Notes under the pieces: generated by a model
The model's input: only the letters and a program-made list of their open reading frames with translations
Database searches by the model: none
What the model was told of the DNA's origin: nothing
Shown here: positions 27,178 through 36,034 of the stretch, one piece after another
Position numbering within the stretch: position 1 is the stretch's first letter
Layout: the number at the start of each line of letters is the position of its first letter
Origin: Solibacillus daqui
GTDB taxonomy: Bacteria > Bacillota > Bacilli > Bacillales_A > Planococcaceae
Reading direction: 5' to 3'
Length of the DNA stretch: 64,000 bases
Assembly: GCF_028747805.1 (NCBI RefSeq)
Contig: NZ_CP114887.1
Coordinates: 1,791,501-1,855,500, forward strand
Position numbers and translations under genes: made by a program

Positions 27178-27929
27178 AACATGTGGCTAAAAGCTATCTT
27201 GTTGGATCGTTTATGCAAAAGAAAGTGACCTTCGATGCAGTTTCAGATGTTTCACTTTCTTTAAATACCGGAGAATGCTTAGGACTTGTTGGAGAAAGTG
27301 GTTCTGGGAAAAGTACGTTAGGTCGTATGATTCTTGGCGTTGAACGCCCTTGTTCTGGGTGTATTACTGTAGATGGAACGGAGCTTTATAGGACTAAGAA
27401 AATCCCCTCTACTATACGTCGAGAAATACAAGTTGTTTTTCAGGATTACTATGGTGCAGTGAATCCTCGGATGACAGTGAAACAGATAATTGCCGAACCC
27501 CTTCGAAATTATCAAAAGCTCACTAAGGTAGAAGAACAAGCCTATATAAATGAACTTCTTTCAATGGTAGGTTTACATGAAGAGTATGGTGAAAAGCGAC
27601 CAAGCGAATTGAGTGGTGGGCAACTTCAACGAATAAATATTGCAAGAGCCATTGCTTTGAAGCCGAGGCTCATTATACTAGATGAACCTATTAGTGCACT
27701 AGATGCAATTATTCAAGTTGAAATACTCCATTTATTGAAGCAGTTAAAGGAAAAACTTCATTTATCGTATATTTTTATATCGCATGATTTACAAGCAGTG
27801 TCTTATTTAGCAGATCAGATTGCTGTTATGCATAAAGGAACGATTATAGAGCAGGTGAATAGAGTAGAAGAGCTGACAGAACATCAGTCAAAAAAATTAC
27901 TTATCGCGAGGTTGCCAACTCTATTCTAA
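27159..27929 (+). CDS. nikE: Nickel/cobalt-type ABC transporter ATPase NikE
   Basis: This 256-residue ATPase has Walker A GESGSGKST, signature LSGGQLQR and Walker B LIILDEPISALD. It lacks the cysteine-rich C-terminal tail of its partner and is of NikE length. It starts 19 bases inside the end of nikD, with AAAGGAG nine bases before its ATG, so the two are translationally coupled. It is the last gene of the operon. Confidence 0.85.
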   Translation: MSFLEVEHVAKSYLVGSFMQKKVTFDAVSDVSLSLNTGECLGLVGESGSGKSTLGRMILGVERPCSGCITVDGTELYRTKKIPSTIRREIQVVFQDYYGAVNPRMTVKQIIAEPLRNYQKLTKVEEQAYINELLSMVGLHEEYGEKRPSELSGGQLQRINIARAIALKPRLIILDEPISALDAIIQVEILHLLKQLKEKLHLSYIFISHDLQAVSYLADQIAVMHKGTIIEQVNRVEELTEHQSKKLLIARLPTLF

Positions 27930-27980
27930 AAAATGCTACGATACGTCTTACCTATTAAAAGATGACAAAGTATATTTTTT

Positions 27981-28056
27981 TTCAATAAAACCAGCTAATA
28001 GAAACTGAACGATTTACAATAAAAGGCGCGATTCTAGAGTAGAAATTGCGCTTTTT
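27981..28056 (+). repeat. Diverged interspersed hairpin repeat
   Basis: TTCAATAAAACCAGCTAATAG is followed by a GCGCGATTCTA/TAGAAATTGCGC hairpin (28026-28051) and CTTTTTC. It probably terminates the nik operon. A related copy lies at 50229-50312, which shares AAACCAGCTAATAGAA. The remaining part of 27930-28253 holds no gene. Confidence 0.5.
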
Positions 28057-28253
28057 CTTTATATATCTGTTCTTTACTAAAATAACTCATTAGGGGGATT
28101 GGATATTTATGCTAAAATATAGGCGAGGTTACCTTACTGCTTATGCTACTATTTCTTTCTTATTGAACTAATGGGAAAGGCTCTGTTTTCATTCATTGTT
28201 GATTTTTGATAAAAAGAAAAGACCGCACATGATATAAGCGGTAAATTGAACAA

Positions 28254-29018
28254 TCAACCAATAAATTGGATTAGTAGCTGATTGAACTTGTCACGTTCTT
28301 CATAGAAAGGAGCATGGCCGCTATATTGAAATGGAACGAGCTGTGAATTTCTTATCAATTTGTTTGTTTCTTGTGCATTTTTAAAAGGAACAACTCTATC
28401 ATGTATGCCGTGAATAATTAGCGTAGGAACTAATATTTTACCAAGATCATTGTACACATTCTCATCTCTTAATGACATCATGACCGCGGCAGTCGACCAA
28501 CCCGCAGCTTGTAAGCCTAGCTGAAAGAACCAGTCAGATAATGGAATAGTGATATACTGGAAGAAGAAAGTGTCGGTTAGTCTCCCCAACATATTAGGAC
28601 GATCATTAAGTGTTTCAGTAATGAACGTATTTGCTACATCTTCTTGTACACTAGATGGAGATTGAGCGTCTATTAAGACAAGTTTTGAAACGCCATAACC
28701 TTTATATCGAGCCATATATCGAATCGAGATCGCGCCTCCTGTGGAGTGCCCTGCTAGTGTGAAGTCTTTTAACTGCAACGCTTCTACTACCGCATGGATA
28801 TCATCTGCCATTCTGTCAAAATTGTACCCATTGAATGGTTTATCCGAATTACCGAACCCCCTCCAGTCAATCCCAATACATCGATATCCCATTGCTGGAA
28901 GAACATTAAATTGATATTCAAACTGCTTATGATTTAATGGCCAACCGTGAATAAATAAAATCGTTTTATTTCCCTGCGGGTTTACATCCTCTACATATAT
29001 TCTTACATCAGGTTCCAC
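28254..29018 (-). CDS. Alpha/beta hydrolase
   Basis: This cytoplasmic hydrolase has the oxyanion loop FIHGWPLNH, the nucleophile elbow AGHSTGGA (serine near 99), an aspartate in IHGIHDRVVP and histidine in YSGHAPFYEE, which form a full catalytic set. It resembles haloperoxidase/esterase-type hydrolases. The GTG start shown gives 254 residues. However, GGAGGG sits six bases before an in-frame ATA at 29036-29034, which would add MGYFVT-like residues and is better placed. The true start may therefore be that ATA, or an ATG that mutated. Confidence 0.8.
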   Translation of the reverse strand: MEPDVRIYVEDVNPQGNKTILFIHGWPLNHKQFEYQFNVLPAMGYRCIGIDWRGFGNSDKPFNGYNFDRMADDIHAVVEALQLKDFTLAGHSTGGAISIRYMARYKGYGVSKLVLIDAQSPSSVQEDVANTFITETLNDRPNMLGRLTDTFFFQYITIPLSDWFFQLGLQAAGWSTAAVMMSLRDENVYNDLGKILVPTLIIHGIHDRVVPFKNAQETNKLIRNSQLVPFQYSGHAPFYEERDKFNQLLIQFIG

Positions 29019-29082
29019 TGTAACAAAGTATCCTATGTTGTTCCCTCCGTTTAATTATAGTGTTTCAATAATAAGGTACTCA

Positions 29083-29115
29083 ACTAGGGGAACATCGGTG
29101 AAAATCTAGCCGAAA
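29083..29115 (+). other. Possible remnant of a cobalamin riboswitch core
   Basis: The stretch GGGGAACATCGGTGAAAATC shares ATCGGTGAAAATC with the functional riboswitch at 22506. No CCCGCC block or closing arms follow, so if related it is a broken remnant. Confidence 0.3.
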
Positions 29116-29159
29116 CGATAACACAATTAATTTCAGGGGAATTCTGCGAACATATAAAA

Positions 29160-29190
29160 AAAGAGTAGCTTTTTGCTGCTCTTTTTATTT
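29160..29190 (+). terminator. Hairpin terminator in the gap before the next operon
   Basis: AAGAGTAGC (29161-29169) pairs with GCTGCTCTT (29175-29183), followed by a T run. The same AGAGTAGCTTTTT ending appears in a repeat copy near 62632. Confidence 0.6.
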
Positions 29191-29450
29191 TGGGTTCTTA
29201 TTGCTTGGGGGAAAGGTGAACTGAGTGAGAATTTAAGGAGTCTACAATTTAGTTGCACTCAAATCCCCGTGGCTTTGAAGCAAACCATTACTACGAATAA
29301 GTTGATTAATACTACCAACAACAAAACGGTTTGTTTCTGATAACAATCGTTCATACGGACACCAAAATAATGAAACTGGAGAAAATTAAACTTGATTTAC
29401 AAAGTCTTAATGTGGGATTAACGAAGTATTAAAACTATCAGATTATTATT

Positions 29451-29480
29451 AAACCGTAACAAACAGTAATAAACGGTAAA
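29451..29480 (+). promoter_or_regulatory. Three head-to-tail 10-base repeats, candidate DeoR operator
   Basis: AAACCGTAAC, AAACAGTAAT and AAACGGTAAA lie directly next to each other, 29 bases before the first gene of the operon. Ten-base spacing puts them on one DNA face. DeoR-family proteins often bind short direct repeats, and a DeoR gene lies in this operon. Binding is inference. Confidence 0.5.
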
Positions 29481-29508
29481 AAAACCACGTTTAAGGGAGG
29501 CATTTTTT

Positions 29509-30621
29509 ATGAATTACAGATTCAAGAAGAATTGTTACAAGTCTATTCAAGCCGCAGTATTAGGGGTGAGTGTACTAGGATTAGCTGCTTGTGGAGCTAC
29601 TAAAGAGGAAGCTACACCAGTTGTTAAGGATACTAGTTCGTTAACTCTGAAAGAAATTGAAACAAAGGCAACGGAAGAGGGAACGATTAATAGTGTCGGT
29701 ATGCCTGACTCATGGGCTAACTGGGGAGAAACGTGGAATGAAGTAATGAAAAAATATACATTAGAACACACAGATACAGACTTATCTAGTGCTGAAGAGA
29801 TTGCCAAAATGGAATCTGAAGGAGAGAATGCAACCGCTGATATCGGTGATGTAGGGGTTGCCTTTGGACCAATTGCGGAACAAAAAGAATTAACGCTCGC
29901 CTATAAAACTTCTTATTGGGACGAGGTACCTGACTGGGCAAAAGATGATAACGGAGATTGGGTTGTTGGCTACCAAGGAACGATTGCTTTCTTAACTAAT
30001 AAAGAATTAGTAGATAATCCGCCAAAATCTTGGGATGACATATTAAAAGGAGATTATAAAGTAACTGTTGGAGATGTTCAGCGTGGTGCACAGAATCAAA
30101 TGGCCGTTCTTGCTGCTGCGATGGCTTACGGTGGTGATGAAACCAATATTCAACCAGGAATTGACTTTTTTGCGACGCTTGCTAAGCAAGGTCGTCTAAG
30201 CTTAACAGATGCTAAACCAGCCAATATCGAAAAAGGGGAAGTAGAAGTTGCCTTAGTATGGGACTTCAATGCTCTTGGTTACGCTGAACAAATCAACCGC
30301 GATCAATTTGATGTGAGCATTCCAAGTGAGGGTTCAGTAGTAAGTGGTTATGCAACAATTATTAACAAATATGCAAAACATCCTCATGCAGCAATGGCAA
30401 CGAGAGAATATATTTTAAGCGATGAAGGACAAATTAACTTAGCTAAAGGATTTGCCCGTCCAATTCGTGATGTAGAACTTCCGAAAGAAGTAGCTGAAAA
30501 AATGGTTCCAGAAGAACAGTACAAAAATGCAAAGCCAGTTGAAGATTACAAATCGTGGGAAGAAACGGCTAAAACGTTACCACAGATTTGGCAAGAAGAG
30601 GTGTTAGTCCATGTCAAATAA
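29509..30621 (+). CDS. ABC transporter substrate-binding lipoprotein (family 1 / PotD-FutA type)
   Basis: This 370-residue protein has a lipoprotein signal peptide (lipobox LAAC, cysteine about 28) and an extracellular solute-binding domain. Segments such as NSVGMPDSWANWGETW near the start and DVGVAFGPIAEQ resemble binding proteins for iron, spermidine, thiamine or 2-aminoethylphosphonate. GGGAGG precedes the ATG. It overlaps the next gene by 11 bases. Ligand is not visible. Confidence 0.75.
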   Translation: MNYRFKKNCYKSIQAAVLGVSVLGLAACGATKEEATPVVKDTSSLTLKEIETKATEEGTINSVGMPDSWANWGETWNEVMKKYTLEHTDTDLSSAEEIAKMESEGENATADIGDVGVAFGPIAEQKELTLAYKTSYWDEVPDWAKDDNGDWVVGYQGTIAFLTNKELVDNPPKSWDDILKGDYKVTVGDVQRGAQNQMAVLAAAMAYGGDETNIQPGIDFFATLAKQGRLSLTDAKPANIEKGEVEVALVWDFNALGYAEQINRDQFDVSIPSEGSVVSGYATIINKYAKHPHAAMATREYILSDEGQINLAKGFARPIRDVELPKEVAEKMVPEEQYKNAKPVEDYKSWEETAKTLPQIWQEEVLVHVK

Positions 30622-31450
30622 AGTAATAGCAATTGTTGTTGATGGTATGAGATATGATAAAGCGTGTGAAGCTCTTGGATTTATTCAACATTTAGTTGAA
30701 ACAAATCAGGCGGCACTTTATAAAGTAAAGTCGGAACTTCCGAGCCTTTCCCGCCCATTATATGAGGTGTTACTAACGGGTACACCGGCATCAGTGAACG
30801 GAATTACGTCTAATCAAGCGGTTCGTCTATCTACCGAGAAAAGTCTTTTTCACCTTACGAAAGATAATGGCTTAAGAAACGGTACGGCATCGTATTACTG
30901 GGTAAGCGAACTGTATAATCGCGCGCCATTCCATTTTATTGAAGATCGTGAGCAAGAGGATGAGTCCAAGCCGATTCAATACGGAAAATTTTATTGGGAT
31001 GATGACTATCCAGACAGTCATGTGTTAATGGATGCAGAAGCTTTGCGCAGAAAGTATGACCCACACTTTTTATATATTCATCCGCTTGGTGTAGATGTAA
31101 AAGGAGAAATTTTTGGTTCAGAATCGAAAGAATATCGTGAACAAATTTTAAAAGTGGGGAGCTTGTTGGCACAACTTTTGCCAATCTGGATTAAAGAAGG
31201 CTATCACATATTAATTACATCTGACCATGGCATGAGTGAAACTGGGAACCATGGCGGCATAACGGATGGTGAGCGTGATGTACCGCTCTTCATTATTAGT
31301 CCAAAAGTTGAGCCTGGTGTTTACAATAATGAAGTAGTTCCACAATTAGCTTTTGCACCGCTCGTATGTGAACTTTTAAATATTGAGCCGTCCGATAAAA
31401 TGATTTCATATCAGTTGCCAGGTCTTAAAGGTAAATCACTAGTTGAATAG
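30611..31450 (+). CDS. Alkaline phosphatase superfamily hydrolase (phosphodiesterase/phosphonate hydrolase-like)
   Basis: This 279-residue protein has the metal-binding layout of the family: aspartate in IVVDGMRYD, a serine/threonine nucleophile region ELPSLSRPLYE, then HPLGVDVKGE, ITSDHGMSE and a NHGGI histidine near the C-terminus. There is no signal peptide, so it acts in the cytoplasm. It could split a phosphodiester or phosphonate brought in by the adjacent transporter. It sits between the binding-protein gene, which it overlaps, and the permease genes. Confidence 0.8.
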   Translation: MSNKVIAIVVDGMRYDKACEALGFIQHLVETNQAALYKVKSELPSLSRPLYEVLLTGTPASVNGITSNQAVRLSTEKSLFHLTKDNGLRNGTASYYWVSELYNRAPFHFIEDREQEDESKPIQYGKFYWDDDYPDSHVLMDAEALRRKYDPHFLYIHPLGVDVKGEIFGSESKEYREQILKVGSLLAQLLPIWIKEGYHILITSDHGMSETGNHGGITDGERDVPLFIISPKVEPGVYNNEVVPQLAFAPLVCELLNIEPSDKMISYQLPGLKGKSLVE

Positions 31451-31528
31451 GCTAACCTATTCAACATTAAGGTGAAGAATGAAGCTAGGCTGGAATTGGT
31501 TTAACAGTACGTTTGTTAAACCGATTCC
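31442..31528 (+). repeat. Two tandem perfect or near-perfect hairpins inside the operon
   Basis: GTTGAATAGG (31442-31451) pairs perfectly with CCTATTCAAC (31456-31465) across a four-base loop, and the stem contains the stop codon of the hydrolase. A second stem of 15 pairs runs 31492-31506 with 31514-31528 (one G-T). Neither has a T run. They may set mRNA stability or processing between the binding-protein/hydrolase part and the permease part. Confidence 0.6.
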
Positions 31529-31561
31529 CCATTGTTAGAGAACAAAGAGGAGCGAATAGTC

Positions 31562-32416
31562 TTGAGAAAAATAAAAAAACAAAAAATTTACTTATTAGCT
31601 CTTTTACTGCCATTTATTTTGTTTGTGATTGGGTTTGAAATAGGGCCCTTACTGGCAATGATTAAAAATAGTTTTTATGCAGACGATGGAATACAAGTTA
31701 CGATTGATCAATATATCACTATATTTCAAAGTGATTTTTACTTACAAGCCATTCAAAATAGCCTTGTTATTTCCTTATTTTCTGCTGTAGTTTCTGTCAT
31801 TATTGCTGTCATTGCTGCCTATTCAATTACAAAGTTTTCACAAAAAATACAAAACCGACTATTGATGATTGCTAATATGACATCGAATTTTGAGGGCATT
31901 CCACTTTCATTTTCTTATATTATTTTACTTGGAAATAATGGATTGTTTACATTGCTTTTTGCCAAGCTTGGTTGGGAAGTGTTTGCGGATTTTAATTTGT
32001 ATTCGTGGACAGGTCTCATTCTCGTTTATATTTATTTCCAAATTCCACTTGCTGTTATGCTTATCTATCCATCTTATCAAGGAATTAAGAAGCAATGGAA
32101 AGAAGCCTCTTCTTTATTAGGAGGGTCATCATTCTCGTTTTGGCGTCGCATCGGGATTCCAGTTCTCTTACCTAGTATTGTAGGTACATTCAGTATTCTA
32201 TTTGCTAATGCGATGGGAGCTTACGCTACAGCCTATGCATTGGTCGGCAGCAACTATAACTTATTGTCGTTGCAAATTGCATCGTTAGTTGCTAGTGACG
32301 TTGCATTAAAGCCGCAGCTAGGCAGTGCGTTGGGAGTGCTTCTAGCAACAACCATGATAGGGGCGATGTGGTTCAATGAACGAATGATGCGTCGCATTAG
32401 GAGGGACTTACGATGA
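31562..32416 (+). CDS. ABC transporter permease (PotB-like)
   Basis: This 284-residue permease has six membrane helices, with an EAA loop near EASSLLGGSSFSFWRRIGIP (residues about 180-200). I chose TTG 31562 because AAAGAGGAG ends nine bases before it; an earlier TTG lacks a ribosome site. It overlaps the next permease by four bases. It belongs to the spermidine/iron/phosphonate type of importer. Confidence 0.8.
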   Translation: MRKIKKQKIYLLALLLPFILFVIGFEIGPLLAMIKNSFYADDGIQVTIDQYITIFQSDFYLQAIQNSLVISLFSAVVSVIIAVIAAYSITKFSQKIQNRLLMIANMTSNFEGIPLSFSYIILLGNNGLFTLLFAKLGWEVFADFNLYSWTGLILVYIYFQIPLAVMLIYPSYQGIKKQWKEASSLLGGSSFSFWRRIGIPVLLPSIVGTFSILFANAMGAYATAYALVGSNYNLLSLQIASLVASDVALKPQLGSALGVLLATTMIGAMWFNERMMRRIRRDLR

Positions 32417-33285
32417 AAGTATCATTAACTTTCCATAAAGTGATTGTTGGATTACTAGTTATATATTTATTAATTCCACTTGTAGGAACATTTTTATTCT
32501 CAATAGCTGGTAAATGGGATCATACTATTTTACCTGAGAGTTATACAATGAAATGGTATATAGAATTATTTCAAGATGAACGGTTTTATGATGCTTTTCG
32601 AAGAACGCTGTTTTTAATTGTTATGTCTGTAGGTCTTAGTGTTGTTATTATGCTACCAACTATCTTTATCATCACGGTATATTTCAGTAAGTGGGAAAGA
32701 TTGCTACAAGCAGTAGCTATGCTTCCTTATGGTATTCCTCCTATTGTTGGAGCTGTTGGATTAATCAAGGTATATTCAAATGGACCGATTCAAATTGCCG
32801 GAACGCCTTGGATTTTAATTGGTGCTTATTTCATAACCATTTTACCATTTATGTATCAAGGTATTCGTAACAGTCTTCGTACGCTTAATGCAGTACAGTT
32901 GGTTGATGCAGCTGAATTACTAGGTGCCTCAAAATTCCAGGCGTTTCGTACAGTGGTGTTCCCAAATATTATATCTGGAATTTTAGTGTCTACCTTATTA
33001 TCAGTCGCTCTTTTATTTAGTGAGTTTGCTATGGCCAATCTGCTTGTCGGGGGCCGATTTGAAACCATTCAAATTTATCTTGCCGACAAATTAAACAGCA
33101 GCGGTCACTTAACAAGTGCAATTGTTATTACTTATTACTCAATGGTTTTACTATTAACAGGTATTGTATTAAAACTTACGTTAAAAAACGAAAAAAATGA
33201 TGTCGTGTCAAATGAGAAGCGAGTTCTTTCATTTTTTAAGAAACAATACCGTCATAAAAATACTGCTGTAGAAGGTGAAAAATAA
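32413..33285 (+). CDS. ABC transporter permease (PotC-like)
   Basis: This 290-residue permease has six membrane helices and the EAA loop DAAELLGASKFQAFRTVVFP (about 160-180). It overlaps its partner by four bases and shares one base with the ATPase gene (TAATG). The pair forms the channel. Confidence 0.8.
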   Translation: MKVSLTFHKVIVGLLVIYLLIPLVGTFLFSIAGKWDHTILPESYTMKWYIELFQDERFYDAFRRTLFLIVMSVGLSVVIMLPTIFIITVYFSKWERLLQAVAMLPYGIPPIVGAVGLIKVYSNGPIQIAGTPWILIGAYFITILPFMYQGIRNSLRTLNAVQLVDAAELLGASKFQAFRTVVFPNIISGILVSTLLSVALLFSEFAMANLLVGGRFETIQIYLADKLNSSGHLTSAIVITYYSMVLLLTGIVLKLTLKNEKNDVVSNEKRVLSFFKKQYRHKNTAVEGEK

Positions 33286-34298
33286 TGAGCTATGTAACTA
33301 TTGACCTAGTGACTAAGGGATATGAGAAACAAGTCGTATTAAATAATATTTCTATAACTTTGAAAAAAGGTGAATTTGCTACACTTCTTGGGCAAAGTGG
33401 ATGCGGAAAAAGTACATTATTACGTTCCATTGCAGGACTTGAGGACGTTGATACAGGAAAAATCTTAATTGATGGAAAAGATATTACAAATTTATCACCG
33501 CGTCAGCGCGAAGTCGGTATGGTGTTTCAGTCTTATGCACTTTTTCCGAATATGAACGTTTTTGATAATATCGCGTACGGTCTTAAAATGAAGAAGGTAA
33601 AAAATATTAAATCAAGAGTGAACAAGATGATTGAGATGGTGGATTTAATAGGAAAAGAGGAGTCTTATCCTCATCAATTATCTGGTGGACAACAGCAGAG
33701 GGTTGCTCTTGCTCGTGCGCTTGTCATGGAGCCGAAAGTATTGCTTTTGGATGAGCCCTTAAGCGCATTAGATGCTAAAATTAGGAAAAGTTTGCAAAAA
33801 GAATTAAAGAGAATACAAAAAGAATTAGATATTACAACTATTTTTGTTACGCATGATCAAGAAGAAGCTATGACGATGTCTGATCGAATTTTTGTCATGA
33901 ATAAAGGACAGGTTGTACAATCCGGTTCTCCATCGGAAATTTATACTTCTCCAGTCAATACATTTGTTGCAAAGTTTATTGGAAACTACAATGTTTGTAC
34001 TATGGAAGTGTTCCGTAAACTCGTTCGTTGCACAGAATTAAAAGGAAATGAAGTAGCCATTCGTCCTGAAGTTTTACAATTAGTTCGTGTTGGTGAAGAT
34101 AGCTTGGATTTACAAGAGAACTGGGGCATAAAAGGTGTTATTAAAGATGTTTCTATGACAGGGAATGTTTTAAGATATGAGGTAGAAACAGAAGAGTCCT
34201 CTTTCTATGTAGACTATCTTCATCACCAAGGATCAATGTTTGAACAAGGGACAAGTGTTCAAATAGTCTTACCGAAGAAAGAGTGCATTATTTTATAA
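33285..34298 (+). CDS. ABC transporter ATP-binding protein (PotA/FbpC-like)
   Basis: This 337-residue ATPase has Walker A GQSGCGKST, Q-loop MVFQSYALFPNM, signature LSGGQQQR and Walker B VLLLDEPLSALD. A C-terminal TOBE-type beta domain (about 240-337) is present, as in spermidine, iron and 2-aminoethylphosphonate importers. It starts in the stop codon of the permease gene. Confidence 0.85.
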   Translation: MSYVTIDLVTKGYEKQVVLNNISITLKKGEFATLLGQSGCGKSTLLRSIAGLEDVDTGKILIDGKDITNLSPRQREVGMVFQSYALFPNMNVFDNIAYGLKMKKVKNIKSRVNKMIEMVDLIGKEESYPHQLSGGQQQRVALARALVMEPKVLLLDEPLSALDAKIRKSLQKELKRIQKELDITTIFVTHDQEEAMTMSDRIFVMNKGQVVQSGSPSEIYTSPVNTFVAKFIGNYNVCTMEVFRKLVRCTELKGNEVAIRPEVLQLVRVGEDSLDLQENWGIKGVIKDVSMTGNVLRYEVETEESSFYVDYLHHQGSMFEQGTSVQIVLPKKECIIL

Positions 34299-34325
34299 AT
34301 TATAAATGATAACGGGGCGAGAAAT

Positions 34326-35108
34326 ATGTCTGTATTACCTGAAGAAAGAAAGAACGAAATTTTAAAAGAACTGAATAAAACAGGCAAAGTAAAAGTCATG
34401 GAATTAGTTGATCAATTTAATGTTTCAGAGGAAACGATTCGACGCGATTTGATGATATTAGAGGAAAAGGGACTTTTAAAGAAGGTTTACGGTGGAGCGA
34501 TAAAAATAGTCTTTGAATTTGAGGAACCTCCATTTACACAGCGTGCAACGATGAATCAAGAAGCGAAAGTTAAGGTTGGGAAAAAAGCAGTAGAACTCAT
34601 TTCTAACGGAGATGTGATTATCATTGATGTAGGGACAACCATGCTTGAATTTGCGCAGTGTATTGAAAATAAAAAAGACATTACGATATTAACTAATTCT
34701 CTTCCTGTGTCGTCTGTGTTGACCGAATCGCTCAATCAAAATAAGTTTACAGGACAAATTCTATTATTAGGTGGACAAATTGATCCAAAGCAGCAATCTA
34801 TAAGTGGCAGTCTCACTGAACAAATGTTAAATCAATTTAATATTGATAAAGCGTTTATTTCAGCTGGTGGTGTTTCTATTCAAAGTGGGGTTAGTAATTA
34901 TCATCTACATGAATCATTAGTTTCACGCAAAATGGTTGAGGTATCAAAGCAGGTTATATTACTAACGGATTATTCTAAAATTGGTGTCGACACATTTTGT
35001 AAAGTTTGTCCTCTAGAAAAAGTTGATGTAATTGTCTCCGAGCAATCATTTCCAGAGGAATGGAGAAATCATTCGAGTTTAAAGGAAATCAATTTGATTC
35101 AAACATAA
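34326..35108 (+). CDS. DeoR-family transcriptional regulator
   Basis: This 260-residue protein has the DeoR helix-turn-helix (RKNEILKELNKTGKVKVMEL, then FNVSEETIRRDL) in residues 8-55 and the sugar-phosphate-like sensor domain (about 75-240) with GDVIIIDVGTTMLEFA and KAFISAGGVS. Members sense phosphorylated metabolites. It is the fifth gene after the ABC unit and probably controls this operon through the repeats at 29451-29480. Confidence 0.85.
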   Translation: MSVLPEERKNEILKELNKTGKVKVMELVDQFNVSEETIRRDLMILEEKGLLKKVYGGAIKIVFEFEEPPFTQRATMNQEAKVKVGKKAVELISNGDVIIIDVGTTMLEFAQCIENKKDITILTNSLPVSSVLTESLNQNKFTGQILLLGGQIDPKQQSISGSLTEQMLNQFNIDKAFISAGGVSIQSGVSNYHLHESLVSRKMVEVSKQVILLTDYSKIGVDTFCKVCPLEKVDVIVSEQSFPEEWRNHSSLKEINLIQT

Positions 35109-35135
35109 TCAATTTATTAAAAGGAGCAATAGAAT

Positions 35136-36008
35136 ATGAGTTTCATTGCAACAGATTTAGACGGAACATTATTAAATGACCAGAATGAAATTAGTGATGA
35201 AAATATAAAGGCGATTCAATATGCCCAAGATAAAGGCTTTGAAGTGGTTATTTCAACAGGGCGCGCCTATTTTGATGTTCAAGAAATTTGCAAAAAAGCT
35301 GGAATTAATCCATTCGTAGTCGGAACAAATGGAGCAACCATTCATTCAAAAAATGGTGAGTGCATTTCTTCTATTACGATAACTAAAGAGCGTGTCGAAT
35401 CTATTCTCCAATGGTTAGATGAACGGAATTATTATTACGAAGTGTTTACTAATAAAGCCATTTATACTCTAAAAAAGGGTAGAGAACAATTCCTTAATGA
35501 GATTCGAGGGTTGCTAAACGCAGATTTGGATTCAAATTTAAAAGAATTAGTTGAAATAGCGGAAAGACAGTTTGATCAGTTTGGATATGTTTTAGTTGAA
35601 GACTATCATGATATTTTAAAAAATGAGGAAGAATTTCACAATATAGTAGCGTGTTCGTTTGATCAAAAGAAATTAGAGGATGCATGGGACCGATTTGAAA
35701 AGTTTGATGAGTTAATGGTTGTTTCGTCTGCCGATCATAACATTGAAATTACCAGCAAAAGGGCTTCAAAAGGAATGGCCCTTGAAAAATTGGCTATCTT
35801 GATGAATGGTTCTTTAGATCAGGCTATGGCCATCGGGGACAGCAACAATGATTTATCAATGTTCGAAAAAGTGGGTTACAGTGTAGCAATGGGAAATGCA
35901 AAAGACTCCATAAAAGCTGTTTGTACAACGACAACTCTTAAAAGTAATGAAAATGGGGTAGCTTATGCAATTTACCGGTATATGGAGAACTTCGTTGATC
36001 AAGAATAA
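35136..36008 (+). CDS. Cof-type HAD-family phosphatase
   Basis: This 290-residue protein has all HAD motifs: motif I DLDGTLLND (about 7-15), motif II VISTGRAY, the lysine in KGMALEKL and motif IV AIGDSNNDLSMF. The long cap between motifs II and III is the Cof subtype. These enzymes remove phosphate from small metabolites. Next to a phosphate-sensing-type regulator and D-serine dehydratase it may dephosphorylate an intermediate. Confidence 0.85.
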   Translation: MSFIATDLDGTLLNDQNEISDENIKAIQYAQDKGFEVVISTGRAYFDVQEICKKAGINPFVVGTNGATIHSKNGECISSITITKERVESILQWLDERNYYYEVFTNKAIYTLKKGREQFLNEIRGLLNADLDSNLKELVEIAERQFDQFGYVLVEDYHDILKNEEEFHNIVACSFDQKKLEDAWDRFEKFDELMVVSSADHNIEITSKRASKGMALEKLAILMNGSLDQAMAIGDSNNDLSMFEKVGYSVAMGNAKDSIKAVCTTTTLKSNENGVAYAIYRYMENFVDQE

Positions 36009-36034
36009 GTATTAATGTCGAAGGGAGATGAAAG

